Assembly (NCBI GenBank): GCA_963210315.1
Contig: OY723269.1
Location: 2,108,001-2,172,000 of the forward strand
DNA length: 64,000 bases
Direction of reading: 5' to 3'
Origin: Rhynchopus euleeides
Lineage: Eukaryota > Euglenozoa > Diplonemea > Diplonemida > Diplonemidae
Below are positions 1 through 8,413 of the stretch, piece after piece. The notes beneath the pieces were generated by a model, which ran no database searches, was not told where the DNA came from, and saw nothing but the letters and a program-made list of their open reading frames with translations. Positions within the stretch are counted from its first letter, which is position 1. Each line of letters opens with the position of its first letter. The position numbers and the translations under genes are program-made.

Positions 1-548
1 TCCTTCCGAGATTCTTTCGGTGGAGCCTCCGACCTTCAGTGTCCTTCCCACGTGCCTTTCTCTTTTTTAACCAAAGAAAGGAGCAGATCACGTCCATGTG
101 GTGTGACTTACTTAGCGACTTGGATATCGTATCAGTTCTCGTGCGGTCGTCTCTCGTGGACTGTTTGTTGTTCCGTCAGCGGCATTCTGCCGGTGTGCCG
201 TACCGTGTCGCAGATCAGACCGGACTGACAGGAGGCCCCCCCCCCCCCCCCCCCTACTCCCACTGGCCGTTGCGGATGCTTGCTGCAGCAAGCTTGGGGT
301 TTGTCCAGCGGATGCTTTTTCATCACATGTCATTCACATATCATCGGGTTCTTCGGGTGTCCCATTCAAAAAAACACCCGAAAAATATCACAACTTTGCT
401 AAACTGGACCCAACTCCCCATACTCTTTTTTTCGCCTTTTTTCATCGAAATTCAGCGTTTTTCCCCGATTTTTTTAAATTTTTTTGACAAAATTGGATAT
501 AATCGACACCCCCCTATATGACCAAAAAAAAGGGGTCCGAAAAACGTG
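1..548. other. Non-coding stretch with poly-C tract and dispersed repeat
   Basis: No convincing gene is seen. A run of about 18 C residues lies near 236-254. Positions about 385-475 (starting around 'actttgctaaactggaccc') recur at about 23789-23860, so this is one copy of a dispersed AT-rich repeat. Open frames here lack an ATG and look like chance. Confidence 0.6.
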
Positions 549-591
549 CCGGTCATATATGACCGGAGGGGGGGTCGGTCATATATGACCG
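549..591. repeat. Pair of perfect short palindromes
   Basis: An 18-bp perfect palindrome (ccggtcatatatgaccgg, 549-566) is followed by a 16-bp copy of its core (576-591), separated by a G-rich spacer. No coding potential is seen. They could be protein-binding sites or ends of a small repeat; the function is unknown. Confidence 0.75.
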
Positions 592-624
592 TTCATATCT
601 GACTGGTGGGTCCTGGGCAGGTGG

Positions 625-675
625 GCCAGTCAGGTTTGTGGTGGGGGCGAAGCCCCCACTACAAACCTGACTGGC
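625..675. repeat. 51-bp near-perfect hairpin with GAA triloop
   Basis: Arms 625-648 and 652-675 are complementary over 24 positions with a single G/T wobble and leave a 3-base loop, GAA. The tip reads GCGAAGC, a sequence known to form an exceptionally stable DNA mini-hairpin. It resembles the hairpins at 1156-1182 and 1685-1709. Confidence 0.85.
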
Positions 676-909
676 CACTGAAACAATACAGAGCTTTTGT
701 GATACTTCAGGTGTCCTCGCGTAGCAGCTGCAGGAAAATATCGGAGATTACTGGACATCCACTGCAGCTGGCACCAGGCCTGGCATGCTCACAACCCATG
801 TCGGAGGAACATCCCTCTTGTGGGAAGAGCTGCGACTTCAAGATGCAGGTGAACCCACAAAGCGAATCTCAAAAGGAGGCGGGCAATGATGGGATGTGCA
901 AGGAACAAA

Positions 910-961
910 TGTTCACTACCGTGGCCTCCGGCGGCTAGGGGGCTCCGCCCCCCAGACCCCC
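910..961. repeat. GC-rich hairpin repeat, copy 1
   Basis: About 50 bp beginning 'tgttcactaccgtggcctcc' and containing a G-run / C-run inverted repeat around CTCCG. Two further copies lie at about 1045-1100 and 1441-1495, so it is a locally repeated unit. Confidence 0.8.
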
Positions 962-1044
962 TCCTGTGGAATCTAGATTCGAAAGCCGCCCAGGAAGATG
1001 GAAGCAGCCTATCTCGCCCAAAATCTGTCGCCCTGCAGAACGAA

Positions 1045-1100
1045 TGCTCACTACCGTGGCCTCCGGCGGCTGGGGGGCTCCGCCCCCCAGACCCCCCCTG
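1045..1100. repeat. GC-rich hairpin repeat, copy 2
   Basis: Second copy of the repeat at 910-961. It contains a stem of six to seven G pairing with six to seven C across a TCC loop. The same strand and same left border are kept. Confidence 0.8.
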
Positions 1101-1155
1101 TCGCGTGTGCCTGTCTCGCAAGTCCTTCTTGCGAGACTGGCCATCTCCCGCGTAG

Positions 1156-1182
1156 TCTCGGGCGCGCGAAGCGCGCCCGAGA
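1156..1182. repeat. Perfect 27-bp hairpin with GAA triloop
   Basis: Twelve-base arms (tctcgggcgcgc and its complement) flank GAA. An A5T4 tract follows directly, as it does after the related hairpin at 1685-1709. Confidence 0.85.
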
Positions 1183-1440
1183 AAAATTTTCACTGAACGG
1201 GAAGGGGAAAAAAATCCGAAAATCCCAAAAACAAAAATGACCGGCCCATCGGCCTTAGCGGGAACACTGCTCCTCCGGGGAAAAAATATTTGGGACCTGG
1301 CTGCGGAGGAGCCCTTTACAGCAGTCATGAAACCGTTTACCGCACGTATATTGCTCTCATGACGAAAGAGCAACACCAACCGCATGTGACTCTCCACTTT
1401 GCTTCGACTGTGGAGCGTACTCGGGGACCAGGCTAACACA

Positions 1441-1495
1441 TGTTCACTACCGTGGCCTCCGGCGGCTGGGGGGCTCTGCCCCCCAGACCCCCCTG
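1441..1495. repeat. GC-rich hairpin repeat, copy 3
   Basis: Third copy of the unit seen at 910 and 1045, with one C-to-T change in the loop (ctctg instead of ctccg). Confidence 0.8.
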
Positions 1496-1684
1496 TGACA
1501 TGCATCCCATAGCCAAGTCCTTGTATGCGATCATGACACCTCGGGAAAGAGGTGTCATCTAGGAACGGAACGCTTCGGCATCCTCCTTCTGGCCAACTCA
1601 GACGGAAGCTGTTGCGTCGCATTGCATGCGTGTCGCGTCGCATGTGTGTGACTGTCGTTCGCACCCGGCCGCTCAGGATCGTGG

Positions 1685-1709
1685 TCTCGCGCGCCGAAGG
1701 CGCGCGAGA
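1685..1709. repeat. Perfect 25-bp hairpin with GAA triloop
   Basis: Eleven-base arms (tctcgcgcgcc) around GAA, followed by an A/T tract. It ends about 30 bp before the retroelement at 1739. Confidence 0.8.
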
Positions 1710-1738
1710 AAAATTTTCAGGGTGGAAAAAAAATTTTT

Positions 1739-1868
1739 AAGCACACTCGTGTGAGCGGAAAGCGCCCCACCACAGCTGCAACCAAACGTGCTCTATACAC
1801 TAACCCCACCCTTCATCAGGCTCAGGGTGTGATCAGTTCAGGGTTTTGTGTGTAGAAGCGTCAACGCA
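1739..1868 (+). repeat. Split direct repeat A1 (5' terminus)
   Basis: It is the same as 6184-6315 as far as I can align by eye, and as the left end of the second copy (38045-38174). It starts 'ttaagcacactcgtgtgagc' and ends with the 18-bp core shared with the B repeats. It probably contains the promoter of the element. Confidence 0.85.
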
Positions 1869-1933
1869 TCAAACTATCAAGCAGGCGAGAGAATCAAGAG
1901 GGGAGCAAGAGTGACAGAAGCGGACAGAGTCCG

Positions 1934-2136
1934 CCGAGCTGCGTGTATAGGAGAGGAACAGAACGGGCTGAGGGAGTACGCCGAGCTGCGTGTATAGGAG
2001 AGGAACAGAAACTACGCCGAGCTGCGTGTATAGGAGAGAAACAGAAACTACGCCGAGCTGCGTGAATAGGAGAGGAACAGAAACTACGCCGAGCTGCGTG
2101 AATAGGAGAGGAACAGTAACTACGCCGAGCTGCGTA
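1934..2136 (+). repeat. 36-bp tandem repeats in the retroelement leader
   Basis: Six imperfect copies of a unit containing 'cgccgagctgcgtgtatagg' precede the gag ATG. The last four are spaced exactly 36 bp apart, i.e. 12 codons. The frame stays open and in register with gag from 1990, although no ATG is present before 2146. Confidence 0.8.
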
Positions 2137-2145
2137 ACAGAGAAG

Positions 2146-3216
2146 ATGGCCACTCTGGATTGGGACACCCTGAAGGTTCCCGACCCCGCCCACCCCGACA
2201 ACGAGCCAGCAGAGCGTCGCCCCGAGTGCATATTCGAAACGTGCAATACTACACACACAGCCAGGACCGCATTCAGCTGCCACGACTGCGGTGGGACCAC
2301 GGTCAGGACGTGCTTGAGAGAGCACATCCCGGCGCACGTCGTCCCCGAATGGCTCGAGGGCGCAGGGGACAGGGGCTGGGTGTGCCCCGAGTGCGCATGG
2401 GTCCGGCAGGCAGTCGACGAGGAGACCGCGGCGGACCTGGCAGCAGCGACGGGCGAGCTAGGCGAGGACGGGGAGTACAGCGAGGCGGACAGCCAGAGTG
2501 GCACGGGCCTCCAGCACAGGGACGCACACCACCCCGCCGACTCGAACACCGATCTCCGCGTGGCGAACTCGCTGGAGTACCTGCTGAAATTGACAGGCCG
2601 GCTGGAGAAGGAACAGAAGGAGCTGAAGAAGACCGTGGAGACGCAGGCGAAGCAGATCGCCACCCTGCAGAAGGCGCTGCAGCGGACGGAGGCCGAGCTG
2701 CCCGCCGATTTCTCCGCCCACATCGTGTCGACCTGGGGATCGTCGATCGCCACTGTCCCCGGACGCAGGTTGGTGAAAGCTGAGGTATCCCGGGTTTTCC
2801 GACAGGCGGAGCTCAGCGATGCCCCGAGCTCACCAGACTGGCAACACCAGCTCATCCAGGCCTTCGACGCTCTGTTTCAGACAATGGGACTGATCCGCGA
2901 CGACGATGATCCGGATCGCTTTACCGAGGCCCTCCACAAGACAATCGTCGTTATGAACTCGCACTTTCTCCTGAAGGGGCGCGCGGGCGCCCGCCTCTAC
3001 CTGGCAAAGGCGAAGATTATGGACCCAGCGAAGTACGATGCGGTGACACACGGGCGCCTACTCCGGGAGGGGCGGGCCACGCAGGACGACACACAGGAGA
3101 GGCGGGCCGCGTTTCAGGAGCGGTTCCTGCAGGAGCGTAACACGCAGGACCGCCCCGCGCCCTACTCGGGAAAGGGCCATCACAAAGGACGGGGGGGGAA
3201 AGGCAAGCGACAGTGA
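2146..3216 (+). CDS. Gag-like ORF1 protein of the YR retroelement
   Basis: A 356-aa protein starting at the first ATG after the tandem-repeat leader (agaagATGg). The N-terminal third has a cysteine/histidine cluster (C-x4-C, C-x2-C, C-x3-C-x3-H and C-x2-C pairs between about residues 25 and 85) that looks like a zinc-binding module. A highly charged coiled coil (L/E/K heptads, about residues 145-185) and a basic Gly/Lys/Arg C-terminus follow, as expected for nucleic-acid-binding capsid-like proteins. It has no sequence similarity I can name, so the gag assignment rests on position and architecture. It ends with TGA at 3214-3216, after which the same frame stays open through the recombinase. 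The copy at 38452-39522 appears to encode the same protein. Confidence 0.75.
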   Translation: MATLDWDTLKVPDPAHPDNEPAERRPECIFETCNTTHTARTAFSCHDCGGTTVRTCLREHIPAHVVPEWLEGAGDRGWVCPECAWVRQAVDEETAADLAAATGELGEDGEYSEADSQSGTGLQHRDAHHPADSNTDLRVANSLEYLLKLTGRLEKEQKELKKTVETQAKQIATLQKALQRTEAELPADFSAHIVSTWGSSIATVPGRRLVKAEVSRVFRQAELSDAPSSPDWQHQLIQAFDALFQTMGLIRDDDDPDRFTEALHKTIVVMNSHFLLKGRAGARLYLAKAKIMDPAKYDAVTHGRLLREGRATQDDTQERRAAFQERFLQERNTQDRPAPYSGKGHHKGRGGKGKRQ

Positions 3217-4236
3217 CTCCCCGACACCAGCAGGGGACGCCCGCGGGCCACGACCCTCCCCCCCGCCGCGGTAGTGTATGTGAAGGCAGTACCATCTGCC
3301 CCCCCGTCAACAAGAGGACGCCCCCGCAAGACCGAGACGGGCGTGACCCCGGAGGAAGCAACCACCATTCGCCAGGAACTGCAACACACCCTGGCCCAAG
3401 CCCTCGCACCCACATACTGGGGGGCCCTCCGCCGCACATACGACAGGTACTCGCAGTTCCGGGAAGGGTGGATGAAAGCGGAGAGGCGAACACTGCCACA
3501 CGACGAAGGGGCGGTGCTGTGGGTCACGAAGCAACGGAAGGACGGGCTATCAGTGCAGTCCGCCCTCCAGTACCTCAACAACCTTGCAGCAGCACTCAGA
3601 CGCTTCGCAGCGTTCCCCCTCGACGGAAAACAAATTGTGGCGGACTACAGGCGGGCGCTGAAACGGGGAGGAGCACTACGACCACTGAAGCAAGCAGAAC
3701 CAGCAACAGCCCACAACATCCGGGAGGCGCTAGCGAAGGAGCCACGTCCCCTCGTGAAACTGCTGCTCGGCATCATGTGGGGGGGTGCGGCAAGGGCCTC
3801 GGACGCACTGCGCTTGGATGTGAAGGACGTCACAGCGGAAAAGCGCAGCGAGCCGATATACGTGCGCTGGACCCAGTCGAAGGCGGACCCCTTCCACATG
3901 GGTCACATCACAGGGATCTCCCTGCCGAAGGACCTACACCGTATCCTCCGACACCGCCTCCGCAGGGCGCGCAGAGCAGGAGAGACGAGACTGTTCCCGG
4001 CGGACGTCACCTACCGGACCGTGGTAAAAGCCGTCAAGCGGGCACGGAGGGGGCTCACGGCACACTCTCTGCGGAGGGGGGCACTCACACAGCTTGCGCG
4101 AAAGAACGTTCCACTGGAGGAGGTGCGCCTCCTCTCGAGACACGCGACGGTCGACGGTGTGATGCGTTACGTATCAGCGGCGGAAAACGCACACGCGCGC
4201 GAGACAGCACAGGTGTCGGCGAAGATCGAGTGGTGA
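3217..4236 (+). CDS. Tyrosine recombinase (integrase) of the retroelement
   Basis: The frame begins directly after the gag TGA, in the gag frame, and has no ATG before the conserved domain. It could be made as a gag-YR readthrough product or start at a non-ATG codon (GTG at 3274). About 320 aa look like real protein. Catalytic signatures of the lambda-integrase family are visible: first Arg in GAARASDALR (codon 3793), H-x-L-R in HSLRR (4063-4074), a second His in SRHATVDG (4141), and the nucleophile Tyr in VMRYV (4168). The enzyme would integrate the circular DNA form. An AT-hook-like RGRPRK lies near its N-terminus. The RT frame (-1) overlaps the whole gene. The stop is TGA at 4234-4236. Confidence 0.85.
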   Translation, partial: LPDTSRGRPRATTLPPAAVVYVKAVPSAPPSTRGRPRKTETGVTPEEATTIRQELQHTLAQALAPTYWGALRRTYDRYSQFREGWMKAERRTLPHDEGAVLWVTKQRKDGLSVQSALQYLNNLAAALRRFAAFPLDGKQIVADYRRALKRGGALRPLKQAEPATAHNIREALAKEPRPLVKLLLGIMWGGAARASDALRLDVKDVTAEKRSEPIYVRWTQSKADPFHMGHITGISLPKDLHRILRHRLRRARRAGETRLFPADVTYRTVVKAVKRARRGLTAHSLRRGALTQLARKNVPLEEVRLLSRHATVDGVMRYVSAAENAHARETAQVSAKIEW

Positions 4237-6071
4237 AGAAAAAACGACAGCAAGGGGGGACGACGCGCACACAGCCAAAACCCCTGACAGCAACCCACTT
4301 CCCGGGGACCACGAGGCTGTTCGCAGCGCGCCGCTACTACGAAGATGCCACATCCGACGAAGCCGCGTCCGACCCACCACCCAGTGATGAGGAAGCGTGG
4401 AGCGAGGTGGATAGCGCAGAGTCGTACGGTCCGGGTGTCGAGGACCTCTACGGGGAGGACTTGGGTGTGTGCACGGGGGGGAAGGTGATACGGCCAGCCA
4501 ACGCGAAGACGGAGCTGTCGGAGGAAGAGGACTACATCGCGGAGATCTGCACCTCGCGCCTCAATCTCAAGGAACTGCGACGGTTGGACAGCGAGGGTGA
4601 ACTGACGGGGGTCTTGGACCTCATCACCAAGCCAGCCGCTTTCGCTGACGCACTGCTTCCCGAGGCCCGCCAAGAACTACGTAAAACGGGGAGGAAGGTA
4701 TCACGCCACATGTTGCACCACCTGGACACCTTGGTTGAGTATGGCGTCCTGACGGAGGCGGATGCACACCCGTACCTCACGCTGCCAGCGTTCACCGTGT
4801 CCAAGAAGTCTGGGGGCCAACGTTTCATCGTCGACGCAAGGCGGCTAAATGCACTGATGACACGCCCACCGGACATGCGTTTGCAGGACATCACGGAGGT
4901 GACACAGCGAGTGGCCGCGGCGAGCTGGGTGGTGATGGCAGATGCACGCAGCTGGTTCTACCAGTTCCCCGTACACAAGGAGATCCAACGCTATTTCGAA
5001 GTGCGCCTAGGCGGGGAGAGAAAGACATTCGTGAAGACCTTCCTGACTGTCATGTGCATGGGGTGGTCACATTCTCCGGCAATCGCGAACCGCAGCGCAC
5101 GCGTGCTGCTCCCGCCAGAGCACGGAATAGTCTGGATTGACAACTTCATCGCTGTCGGAGACTCCCTACCAGAGGCACAGGCGAGGTACGCCGACTTCAT
5201 CAGCCGCTGCGAGAAGGTGGGGGCCGCCCTGAACTTCGACGACACACAACACGGCGTGCCGCTGCAGGACTTCACAGTGTTCGGGATCCACTTCGACCTG
5301 ACGCGACACCGTTTCCACATGGACACAGCCTGGGTGCAAAAAGTCCTCGGACGGGAAGAGTACAAGGAAGTCGTCAACGGCCACACGACACCACGCAGGG
5401 CGTTCAGAGTATTCGGGTCTTTCGTCTGGCAGTCGTATGTGATGCGGACACCGATGTGTTACATGCCAGCCGTGTTGTCCTTCGTGCGGCGCATCGCGAA
5501 GCAGACGCACTCAAACAACGCCCGATGGGACTCCAGGGTCGCAGTACCTCCGTCGGTGCAGGCGGAGACAGTGGCGCGGGCACGCCTCATCGAGGACAAC
5601 GAGTGGTATACGCCGCAGAACCCGCCACCGACCATTGAGCTCTGGACAGACGCGTCATCCACGGCGTGGGCGGCGGTGCTCGTGCTGCCGGGAGGGGAGT
5701 CAGTGTCCCAAGGGGCGTTCGAAGGGAGCGACGCGGACACGAACATCTTCCTGAAGGAAGCGTATGCAGTGTGGCAGGGGGTGCGCATGATGCAGCGTGT
5801 GAGGGAGGCAAGCGTAACCTGCCACATAGACAACCTCGGCCTGGTGTTCGCGCTCCGGAAGGGCCACTGCGCCAACTACCGAGGCAACCTCCTGCTGCAG
5901 GAGATATACACAACAGCGCGCCGCCAGCAGATACGACTTATTCCACACTGGGTTGCGACCCACGACCAACGCGCAGACGCGTACACGCGAGGGACGCAGG
6001 CCACACACCCCGTGGAGTTGCCACCAGTGTCGATGCCACCTACACTTTTACCAGCGCGCCCGCCTCGTTGA
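4236..6071 (+). CDS. Reverse transcriptase - RNase H of the retroelement
   Basis: This frame, -1 relative to YR, is open from 3213 to 6071. Recognisable protein begins after the YR stop, about 4500. No in-frame ATG precedes the RT core, so expression probably needs frameshifting. A phased A-AAA-AAC heptamer sits at 4239-4245. RT motifs: RFIVDARRLN, the motif A aspartate in VVMADARSWFYQF, then CMGWSHSP, and at the catalytic box W-I-D-N (5133-5144) where most RTs have x-x-D-D. RNase H shows the D-E-D-D set: ELWTDASS, FLKEAYAVW, CHIDNLG and HDQRADAYTRG. The protein stops 39 bp before the B1 repeat. There is no protease or methyltransferase domain. Confidence 0.85.
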   Translation, partial: KKKRQQGGTTRTQPKPLTATHFPGTTRLFAARRYYEDATSDEAASDPPPSDEEAWSEVDSAESYGPGVEDLYGEDLGVCTGGKVIRPANAKTELSEEEDYIAEICTSRLNLKELRRLDSEGELTGVLDLITKPAAFADALLPEARQELRKTGRKVSRHMLHHLDTLVEYGVLTEADAHPYLTLPAFTVSKKSGGQRFIVDARRLNALMTRPPDMRLQDITEVTQRVAAASWVVMADARSWFYQFPVHKEIQRYFEVRLGGERKTFVKTFLTVMCMGWSHSPAIANRSARVLLPPEHGIVWIDNFIAVGDSLPEAQARYADFISRCEKVGAALNFDDTQHGVPLQDFTVFGIHFDLTRHRFHMDTAWVQKVLGREEYKEVVNGHTTPRRAFRVFGSFVWQSYVMRTPMCYMPAVLSFVRRIAKQTHSNNARWDSRVAVPPSVQAETVARARLIEDNEWYTPQNPPPTIELWTDASSTAWAAVLVLPGGESVSQGAFEGSDADTNIFLKEAYAVWQGVRMMQRVREASVTCHIDNLGLVFALRKGHCANYRGNLLLQEIYTTARRQQIRLIPHWVATHDQRADAYTRGTQATHPVELPPVSMPPTLLPARPPR

Positions 6072-6109
6072 GAACGAGACGGACACGTCCCTCCGGATGA
6101 GGGTCCTGG

Positions 6110-6371
6110 TGTAGAAGCGTCAACGCAACAAACAAAAGGAAATTCATCAGAGCGGTTGTAGCTGTGAAGTGATAGGGCGCTTTTTAAGCACACTCGTGTG
6201 AGCGGAAAGCGCCCCACCACAGCTGCAACCAAACGTGCTCTATACACTAACCCCACCCTTCATCAGGCTCAGGGTGTGATCAGTTCAGGGTTTTGTGTGT
6301 AGAAGCGTCAACGCAACAAACAAAAGGAAATTCATCAGAGCGGTTGTAGCTGTGAAGTGATAGGGCGCTTT
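6110..6371 (+). repeat. B1-A2-B2 3' terminal repeat block
   Basis: B1 (6110-6183) and B2 (6298-6371) both run from the 18-bp core to 'gatagggcgcttt'. A2 (6184-6315) lies between and repeats the 5' end of the element. This arrangement lets the linear RNA be completed to a circle. A degenerate relative lies at 59838-60127. Confidence 0.88.
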
Positions 6372-6687
6372 CCAGGTCCAAAAAAAACGCAAAGAAAAAC
6401 TCCTCCGCACTTTCTGAAAATCCCGAAAGTCGCGAGAACACTGAAAAGAAGTGGGAAAAAAAAATCTGGTGCGTGCCACGCAGGCCCACCACACAACACA
6501 CCTCACAGCATCACACCCCCCCCCCCCCACCCCACCCCCTTGCCACTGCACACCACAGGCAAACCCCTGCCCCTACACAACAGAACTGGGGGCGCCGAAA
6601 CAAATCGCGGGTGTGAGCTGTGTGCCCGGAGGCCACACACAGCACCTCCCACCACACCCCCCCCCCCCCCTCCCTCCCCCCCCTCTA
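6372..6687. other. Pyrimidine-rich spacer upstream of the next gene
   Basis: A-rich at first, then dominated by C tracts (for example about 6516-6530 and 6656-6685) ending directly before the ATG at 6688. No gene is seen. The long C/T run could serve as the pyrimidine tract of a splice acceptor, although no AG follows before the ATG. Confidence 0.5.
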
Positions 6688-8013
6688 ATGGACGACGCCA
6701 CCGTGCTGGCTGCGGTGCAGAGGGGCGGTGAATGGGGCCGCGTGGCGCCCTGCGTCACCGACGCCCTGCTGATGCTCCACTCCGCAGTGGTGAACCTCCA
6801 GCGCGACCTGCAGCAGGAGAGGGATGCACGCGCCGCCGACGACGTCGAGGCGGGCCGCGTTGTCGGGCACCTCATACAGCAGTGCGACGCCGCGGGGAGG
6901 GCCATAGCGCAACACCCCTCCGACACCTCCTCCGCCTCCGCAGCACCTTCGACACGCCACCGATGTCGCCGCGAGAGGCAGACGGGCGGCAGCGGGGATG
7001 AAGGGGCCGAAGGCCCCGGAAGCCACCACCACCACCACCACCACCCCTACCCCCACCCAGGCGGCGTACCCCTCGATGAGATCCCGCACCGCCCCGACCA
7101 GCCCCCGCCCCGCTGCGACGCGCGGCTGCAGCAGCACCACCACTCGGACCCTGCGGGTGGAGGTGGAGCGGGCAGCGGTGGCACCGACAGCGGTTCTTCT
7201 TTCCCCAGCGATGCCCACACACAGGCGCACCCGGAGGGGCAGGGCGAGGGGCCTGTGCTGCGGCAGAGGCCCCTCGGCCCCCCGCCGCAGGCGGGGGGTG
7301 GGGTGCGGGTGGTGCTGCCGGGGGATGGCGTGTCGGAGGGGGTGCGGCTGCCGACGCCGCCGGGGGGGCCGCACGGCCACGGCTTCCTGCACAATGCTGT
7401 GCTTGCCGGCGTGGGGGGCGGGGCGGAGGGGCGGCGGCTGCAGGGTAGCCCGGGGGGGTCCGATGGCAGCGGCGGGGGGGCGTCGAGCCGGTCGCGGTCG
7501 CCGTCGTTCCGCATGCCGCCCGGTGTGGGCACCGGCAGCGCGGATGCGGGGAGCACAGACGCGGAGGTGGAGGTGGCGTGCTGCCCCAGCGGGGCGGAGG
7601 AGGGGGAGGAAGGGGGTGGTGTGCCTGCGCCGTCGCAGTTCTCCGGAGTGCTGCTGGCGCCGCCGCCCGATGCAGGGGCTGCGCGGGAAGGAGGGGGGGC
7701 AGGGGCGGCGGCAGTGCCGCAGCCCGTCGCGCTGCGCCCCGCGGTGCGGGCGAGGGAGAGGCGGGTGGATCCCTGTGGGCCGTCGCGCCGGTCGCCGCAT
7801 CCGTCGCCGTCGTCGGCTGCGCGGAACCTGCGGCAGGAGCGTGCGTTGCAGCCCAGGGAGGTCGCAGGGGTGGCGGCGGCGGCTGCGGTGGGAGATGGGG
7901 ATGTGCATCGGAAAAGCAAGCTTGGGCAGCGGCAGCAGCAGAAGCAGCAGCTTCAGCAGCGCAGCGCCGTGGTGGTGGTGCCCACCGCTGCTGGCCCCGT
8001 GCTTCCCACGTGA
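6688..8013 (+). CDS. Low-complexity hypothetical protein with N-terminal helix
   Basis: A 441-aa frame starting at ATG 6688 immediately after a C/T tract. The first roughly 75 residues are of ordinary composition with a helical, heptad-like stretch (VVNLQRDLQQERDARAADD) and strongly GC-biased third codon positions, which supports translation. The rest is disordered: a histidine run (about residues 112-118), Gly/Pro/Ser-rich sequence and a basic Gln-rich stretch (KLGQRQQQKQQLQQ) near the end. In such GC-rich DNA other frames are also open (for example 6998-8419 +), so the C-terminal part is less certain and an undetected intron is possible. I do not recognise a family. Confidence 0.55.
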   Translation: MDDATVLAAVQRGGEWGRVAPCVTDALLMLHSAVVNLQRDLQQERDARAADDVEAGRVVGHLIQQCDAAGRAIAQHPSDTSSASAAPSTRHRCRRERQTGGSGDEGAEGPGSHHHHHHHPYPHPGGVPLDEIPHRPDQPPPRCDARLQQHHHSDPAGGGGAGSGGTDSGSSFPSDAHTQAHPEGQGEGPVLRQRPLGPPPQAGGGVRVVLPGDGVSEGVRLPTPPGGPHGHGFLHNAVLAGVGGGAEGRRLQGSPGGSDGSGGGASSRSRSPSFRMPPGVGTGSADAGSTDAEVEVACCPSGAEEGEEGGGVPAPSQFSGVLLAPPPDAGAAREGGGAGAAAVPQPVALRPAVRARERRVDPCGPSRRSPHPSPSSAARNLRQERALQPREVAGVAAAAAVGDGDVHRKSKLGQRQQQKQQLQQRSAVVVVPTAAGPVLPT

Positions 8014-8413
8014 GATGTGTGCCATGTGTTGGTGGAAGATCCAGAGAGGAGAGAGAGAGATGTCGGCTAGATTTTCGCACGGGGGGGGGTTTATTGGCTG
8101 TGACAGCGTTTCGGTGCCCCTGCCGGGGGGAGGGGAGGTGCACTCAGGCACTGTCGTGTGGGTGGGTGGAGGGAGGGAGGGAGGGGCAGCGATCCCATGC
8201 CTGGTGCGCATGGGGTTTTTAACTTTAGATTTCTACCAAGGGCAGGGGTTTGGCTCGGTGGGCCCCGACAGCCGCACAGAATTAACTTCGCGTTTGTGTG
8301 TGACCCACATCCCGTTGCGGGGCCGTGCCACGGCATGCGAAAAGGGTGCAGGAGGGGCGTCTGAAGCATGTCGACGACAGAAATGGACCACAGCAGACAC
8401 ACACCGGTATATA
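8014..8413. other. Downstream flank without a gene
   Basis: G-rich sequence with short GA repeats and no credible ORF. It ends at the TA that borders the TIR element at 8414. Confidence 0.5.

Larger units (their letters stand above)
1737..6371 (+). mobile_element. Complete tyrosine-recombinase (DIRS/VIPER-like) retroelement, copy 1
   Basis: A 4.6-kb element with split direct repeats in the layout A1 - genes - B1 A2 B2. A1 (1739-1868) and A2 (6184-6315) are the same roughly 130-bp sequence. B1 (6110-6183) and B2 (6298-6371) are the same 74-bp sequence. All repeats share the 18-bp core tgtagaagcgtcaacgca. Such split direct repeats are the hallmark of PAT/Ngaro/VIPER-type YR retroelements, which insert through a circular intermediate. 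Gene order is gag-like, tyrosine recombinase, RT-RNase H. To my knowledge this order is described for kinetoplastid VIPER, whereas DIRS, PAT and Ngaro put YR last. A nearly identical truncated copy lies at 38043-41887, indicating recent mobility. Confidence 0.9.

Noticed and set aside
3213-4235. N-terminal 340 codons of the RT frame overlapping YR
   Set aside because: Gly/Pro/Arg/His-rich composition typical of an out-of-frame shadow of the recombinase. No RT motif lies there.
7020-7043. His-run as an affinity-tag or vector contamination
   Set aside because: It is a natural CAC microsatellite in a low-complexity protein; no vector sequence flanks it.
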